Of a stretch of DNA of 25,363 bases, positions 23,345 to 25,363 are shown piece after piece. Positions within the stretch are counted from its first letter, which is position 1. Each line of letters begins with the position of its first letter. Location: assembly GCA_048217285.1 (NCBI GenBank), contig DBFWVW010000089.1, positions 1-25,363 on the forward strand, given 5' to 3'. Made by a program: the position numbers and the translations under genes. Source of the DNA: CAG-103 sp048217285 (GTDB lineage: Bacteria > Bacillota > Clostridia > Oscillospirales > Oscillospiraceae). The notes beneath the pieces were generated by a model. The model saw only the letters and a program-made list of their open reading frames with translations. It was not told the DNA's origin and did not search any database.

Positions 23345-23373
23345 ATTATAGATGTTTTGTAACATTTTTGCAC
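23345..23373 (-). promoter_or_regulatory. Promoter of the tetR gene with an adjoining dyad
   Basis: TATAAT (23350-23345) is a perfect -10; the -35 position holds only GTGCAA (23373-23368). The spacer contains ATGTT-TTGT-AACAT (23352-23365), a 14-base inverted repeat that may bind an activator or repressor. Confidence 0.55.
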
Positions 23374-23410
23374 ACTTGTCGAAACTTTTCTACCCGTTTG
23401 TCCAGATTTT

Positions 23411-24763
23411 TCAGGAATCCAGCTCGCCCTGCAGCTGGCAAGTGCGCATGATGATGGCGGCCAGCTGCGCGCGGCTGGCGCCGGCATTCGGGCTCAGCTC
23501 CGTGCTGCTCGTGCCGTAGAGGATGCCCATGGAGACAGCCCACGTCGTGGCGGAAAACGCCCAATCGGGCTCGCTGTCCCAGTCCTCATAGCCGCCGATG
23601 GCACGCGGGCGGACGCCCTTTTCCGGGCCGAAAACACGGTAGAGCATCGTGACGAGCTGCGCGCGCGTAAGACGGTCATCGGGCGCAAAGTGCGTGTCAT
23701 CCACGCCGACGGTGACCTCGTTGGCATAGGCCCAGCGCACGGCATCGGCATACCAGCTGTCGGCCACGACATCTTCAAACGGGAGCTCCGGGAGTTCGGA
23801 CACGTCCGGCTCCGCAGCCAAGCGGTAGAGCATCGACACGAGCATGGCGCGCGTCGTCTCCCCCTCCGGGTCGAACCGGTCGTCGCCGATGCCGCTCATG
23901 AGCCCGAAGAGTACACAGTAGTCAATGCCTGTGTGCATCCAGTCGTCTGCTGCCGGCATATCGTCAAACACGCCGCCGGCGCAGTACTTGTCACCGATGC
24001 AGGGATCCGGGATCTTGGCCGTCTCCGTCTTGCCGCAGGTCGCGCAGGTGCGCTCCATGTTCACGGCGCCGTCGTCCGTCTCAATGGCCGTCCAAGTGCT
24101 CCAGTGGTGCACCGGATAGAAATACTGCACCGCCTCCGTGACGCGCTCGCTGCCCTTGAAATAGTTCACCGTGCTGCCGTTGGTGAGCGTCATGGTGTAG
24201 ATCGACTGGACAGCCGGGTCGAGCACGCGGTACTCCGTGGCCGAGACCTGGCCGATGATCATGACATAGTGGCCGTTGGCCGAGTAGCCGTTGAGGTGGA
24301 TGATCGGCGGGCTGTAGCTGCCCTCACCGCCGACATAGCGCGCAATCGACTCGGCGAGCGAGGTCTTGCTGTACGTCGCGCCGCTGAAGGCAACATCATC
24401 CGGCGTCGTGGCAAAGGGCGCGCCGTAGTGGCCGCGGCTGCGCCAGTAATCGCCGAGCGCGCCGGGCGTGGCGTCGATGCCGAGGTACGACAGCGCCATG
24501 GAGATGCACGCCGTGAAGCACTCATGATTCGCATAGCCCACATAGCTGCCCCAGTACTCGGGGCAAAACTGATCGGTATAGTCAGGCACCTGCGAGATGT
24601 AGCGGACCGTGCCCACCTTCACGTCGGAGTCCTTCGTATATTCCACGCTCGCATACGGCGCGGCATCGACCCGGCTGGCCGCCGCAGCGCCCATCGTCAG
24701 GCAGGGCAGCAGCCCCACCAGCAGGCACAGCGTCAGCGCCAGGCTGAGGATTCGTTTCTTCAT
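23411..24763 (-). CDS. Secreted C39-like cysteine peptidase with C-terminal SLH domains
   Basis: The protein has 450 residues. The signal peptide MKKRILSLALTLCLLVGLLP ends near GAAAAS (about 30). The peptidase part matches the C39-like/papain-fold plan. HECFTACISMALSYLG (about 80-95) places the nucleophile Cys near 82, NGHYVMIIGQ gives His near 165, and YRVLDPA gives Asp near 182. A small CATCGK element near 241 follows. Three SLH-like repeats (about 267-320, 329-380 and 392-445, including FEDVVADSWYADAVRWAYAN) would anchor it to the cell wall. The target is unknown. The residue after the Cys is Phe, not the usual Gly of CGP, so activity needs care. AAGGAG lies 7 bases before the ATG at 24763. 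Confidence 0.82.
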   Translation of the reverse strand: MKKRILSLALTLCLLVGLLPCLTMGAAAASRVDAAPYASVEYTKDSDVKVGTVRYISQVPDYTDQFCPEYWGSYVGYANHECFTACISMALSYLGIDATPGALGDYWRSRGHYGAPFATTPDDVAFSGATYSKTSLAESIARYVGGEGSYSPPIIHLNGYSANGHYVMIIGQVSATEYRVLDPAVQSIYTMTLTNGSTVNYFKGSERVTEAVQYFYPVHHWSTWTAIETDDGAVNMERTCATCGKTETAKIPDPCIGDKYCAGGVFDDMPAADDWMHTGIDYCVLFGLMSGIGDDRFDPEGETTRAMLVSMLYRLAAEPDVSELPELPFEDVVADSWYADAVRWAYANEVTVGVDDTHFAPDDRLTRAQLVTMLYRVFGPEKGVRPRAIGGYEDWDSEPDWAFSATTWAVSMGILYGTSSTELSPNAGASRAQLAAIIMRTCQLQGELDS

Positions 24764-24826
24764 AGACGGCTCCTTCCGTTCCGGATTTTTTCTTTGTGTT
24801 GACATAACATACACACACAATTGCAT

Positions 24827-24855
24827 ATCTTACACCAGCTGTTACGAAATTGCAA
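24827..24855 (-). promoter_or_regulatory. Promoter of the C39-SLH gene
   Basis: TTGCAA (24855-24850) and TAAGAT (24832-24827) are 17 bases apart on the minus strand. The inferred leader is about 57 bases. Confidence 0.5.
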
Positions 24856-24963
24856 CCTTTTTCGCTTTCTCTTCCAGCCTTTGTGGGGCACAGCGGCCGG
24901 ACGGGAACCGGTTTTGGCACGGAAAGTGGGGATACAGAGATCTCGACAGGATTTGCAAATCGC

Positions 24964-24975
24964 ATTATGTAAACC
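24964..24975 (+). repeat. ATTATGTAAACC motif, right-edge copy 1
   Basis: It is an exact 12-base match to the reverse complement of both left-edge copies. It lies 2 bases after the palindrome GATTTGCAAATC. Confidence 0.6.
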
Positions 24976-25036
24976 TTCACAAACAAAAATCCAGTCGTGA
25001 ATACGCAGACGTGCGGAAACGGTGCAAAATATATTT

Positions 25037-25048
25037 CGTTATGTACAC
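25037..25048 (+). repeat. CGTTATGTACAC motif, right-edge copy 2 (variant)
   Basis: It shares GTTATGTA and the final C positions with the other copies and lies about 73 bases after copy 1, just upstream of the -35 at 25059. Confidence 0.4.
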
Positions 25049-25058
25049 AATAATTATC

Positions 25059-25087
25059 TTGACATATATGCAAACGCATAATAAAAT
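25059..25087 (+). promoter_or_regulatory. Near-consensus promoter reading into the phage-type gene
   Basis: TTGACA (25059-25064) and TAAAAT (25082-25087) are 17 bases apart. The spacer holds the 14-base dyad TATGCAAACGCATA (25067-25080). Confidence 0.75.
25067..25080. promoter_or_regulatory. Dyad TATGC-AAAC-GCATA in the promoter spacer, candidate repressor operator
   Basis: It is a perfect 5-bp inverted repeat with a 4-base centre, lying fully between -35 and -10. That is the usual place for an XRE/CI-type repressor site of a prophage or conjugative element. Confidence 0.5.
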
Positions 25088-25182
25088 GGAAATAGAAGGG
25101 GCCGCTTCTGACGCCATGCGGCCGCAAACGGCCGGTTCCGCCGGGAAAGCAGCAAAAACGCAGCTGAAACGGCATTCGCTAG

Positions 25183-25195
25183 CGTTATGTAAACC
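25183..25195 (+). repeat. CGTTATGTAAACC motif, right-edge copy 3
   Basis: It shares TTATGTAAACC exactly with copy 1 and the left-edge pair. It directly precedes the AAAGGAGG ribosome-site region (25196 onward). Confidence 0.6.
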
Positions 25196-25218
25196 AAAGG
25201 AGGTGAAGGAGCGTCGGG

Positions 25219-25275
25219 ATGGAAAAGCGGAAACGATATGCGCCCGCGCGCGGCCCGGGGCATGGCGTGGATTGA
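25219..25275 (+). other. 18-codon overlapping ORF with the better ribosome site
   Basis: ATG at 25219 has AAGGAG 7 bases upstream and encodes MEKRKRYAPARGPGHGVD before TGA (25273-25275). It overlaps the start of the phage-type gene in another frame. It may be a leader peptide for coupled translation, or chance. Confidence 0.25.
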
Positions 25276-25363
25276 ACTGCACCAGTCGCTGCCGCAGCAT
25301 CGCAAACTGCTGGCGCTGCGCGACGCGCTGGCGCTGCGCACGCCGGCGGCGCTCGGGCATATG
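25262..25363 (+). CDS. Phage/ICE-type replication protein, N-terminal fragment (runs off right edge)
   Basis: Only 34 codons are present. They begin MAWIELHQSLPQHRKLLALR and end TPAALGHM at the edge. The pattern W-I-E-L-H-Q-S-L-x-x-H-x-K with an L-x-x-L helix and a final GH matches the N-terminus common to replication-initiator or replisome-organiser proteins of Firmicutes prophages and conjugative elements. I take the ATG at 25262; the in-frame ATG at 25238 adds eight Arg/Ala-rich residues. Neither has a good ribosome site, whereas the AGGAGG/AAGGAG elements serve the 18-codon ORF. Codon use is very GC-rich, unlike the AT-rich leader. A family call on 34 residues is tentative. Confidence 0.55.
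   Translation, partial: MAWIELHQSLPQHRKLLALRDALALRTPAALGHM

Larger units (their letters stand above)
24764..25261. other. Intergenic region of about 500 bases, rich in dyads and repeats
   Basis: There is no convincing gene here. From left to right it holds the peptidase promoter (24827-24855), the dyad GAGATCTC (24937-24944), the perfect palindrome GATTTGCAAATC (24950-24961), three copies of the TTATGTAAACC-type motif, a plus-strand promoter with an embedded dyad (25059-25087), and a leader of about 170 bases with GC-rich dyads around GCGGCCGC and CGGCCG. The stretch 24960-25090 is clearly more AT-rich than its surroundings. Confidence 0.7.

Noticed and set aside
24799..24827. Plus-strand TTGACA at 24799 as a promoter
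   Set aside because: The hexamer 17 bases on is TGCATA, which is poor, and no gene follows for more than 400 bases.
25086..25363. Open plus-strand frame starting at ATG 25086
   Set aside because: The ATG lies in the -10 element, there is no ribosome site, and the downstream codons turn Arg/Cys-rich like a shadow of the phage-type gene.
1..25363. CRISPR arrays, tRNA or rRNA genes, insertion sequences
   Set aside because: No regularly spaced repeats, cloverleaf-like segments, rRNA motifs or transposase frames were seen on reading both strands; a tool scan would be more sensitive for tRNA genes.

Overview
The window looks like chromosome from a GC-rich, low-copy Gram-positive of the Clostridia, most likely an Oscillospiraceae/Ruminococcaceae-type gut bacterium. 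This is inferred from strong AGGAGG ribosome sites, sigma-A promoters of the TTGACA/TATAAT type in a GC-rich background, two surface proteins with S-layer homology (SLH) repeats, an ECF transporter core, a DUF5711-like protein and a pepQ-efp pair. No rRNA, tRNA, CRISPR array or insertion sequence was recognised.

Region 1 (1-11,363, mostly minus strand). A truncated secreted protein sits at the left edge. It is followed by one compact 12-gene minus-strand unit that starts at a strong promoter (11,241-11,269) and ends at a clear terminator (232-263). In transcription order it holds an RlmI-like rRNA methyltransferase, ecfA1, ecfA2, ecfT, truA, a DUF5711-like membrane protein, a CvpA-like protein, a ClpE-type AAA+ unfoldase, a macro-domain deacetylase, an RluA-type pseudouridine synthase, a rhomboid protease and a DUF523/TudS-like protein. 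Several neighbours overlap by 4-13 bases. The themes are RNA modification, vitamin uptake, and membrane or protein quality control.

Region 2 (11,364-17,533). A membrane-anchored D-alanyl-D-alanine carboxypeptidase diverges from a response regulator, histidine kinase and GerMN lipoprotein operon. The two transcripts appear to start from face-to-face overlapping promoters. The three-gene set resembles in layout the actinobacterial MtrA-MtrB-LpqB cell-envelope system. An M24 Xaa-Pro peptidase and elongation factor P follow.

Region 3 (17,534-22,680). A YghO-like GNAT protein is followed by a free-standing 41-residue small ORF with its own promoter and terminator. Next come a zinc-ribbon membrane protein and a large secreted alpha/beta hydrolase with three SLH repeats, each with a strong promoter and hairpin terminators.

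Region 4 (22,681-25,363). A TetR-family regulator and a secreted C39-like cysteine peptidase with SLH repeats are followed by about 500 bases without a gene, partly AT-rich and dense in dyads. This stretch carries a near-consensus promoter with an embedded operator and three copies of the motif (A/G)TTATGTAAACC or a close variant; two more copies lie at the left edge. A phage/ICE-type replication-protein N-terminus then runs off the right edge, so a mobile element probably begins here.
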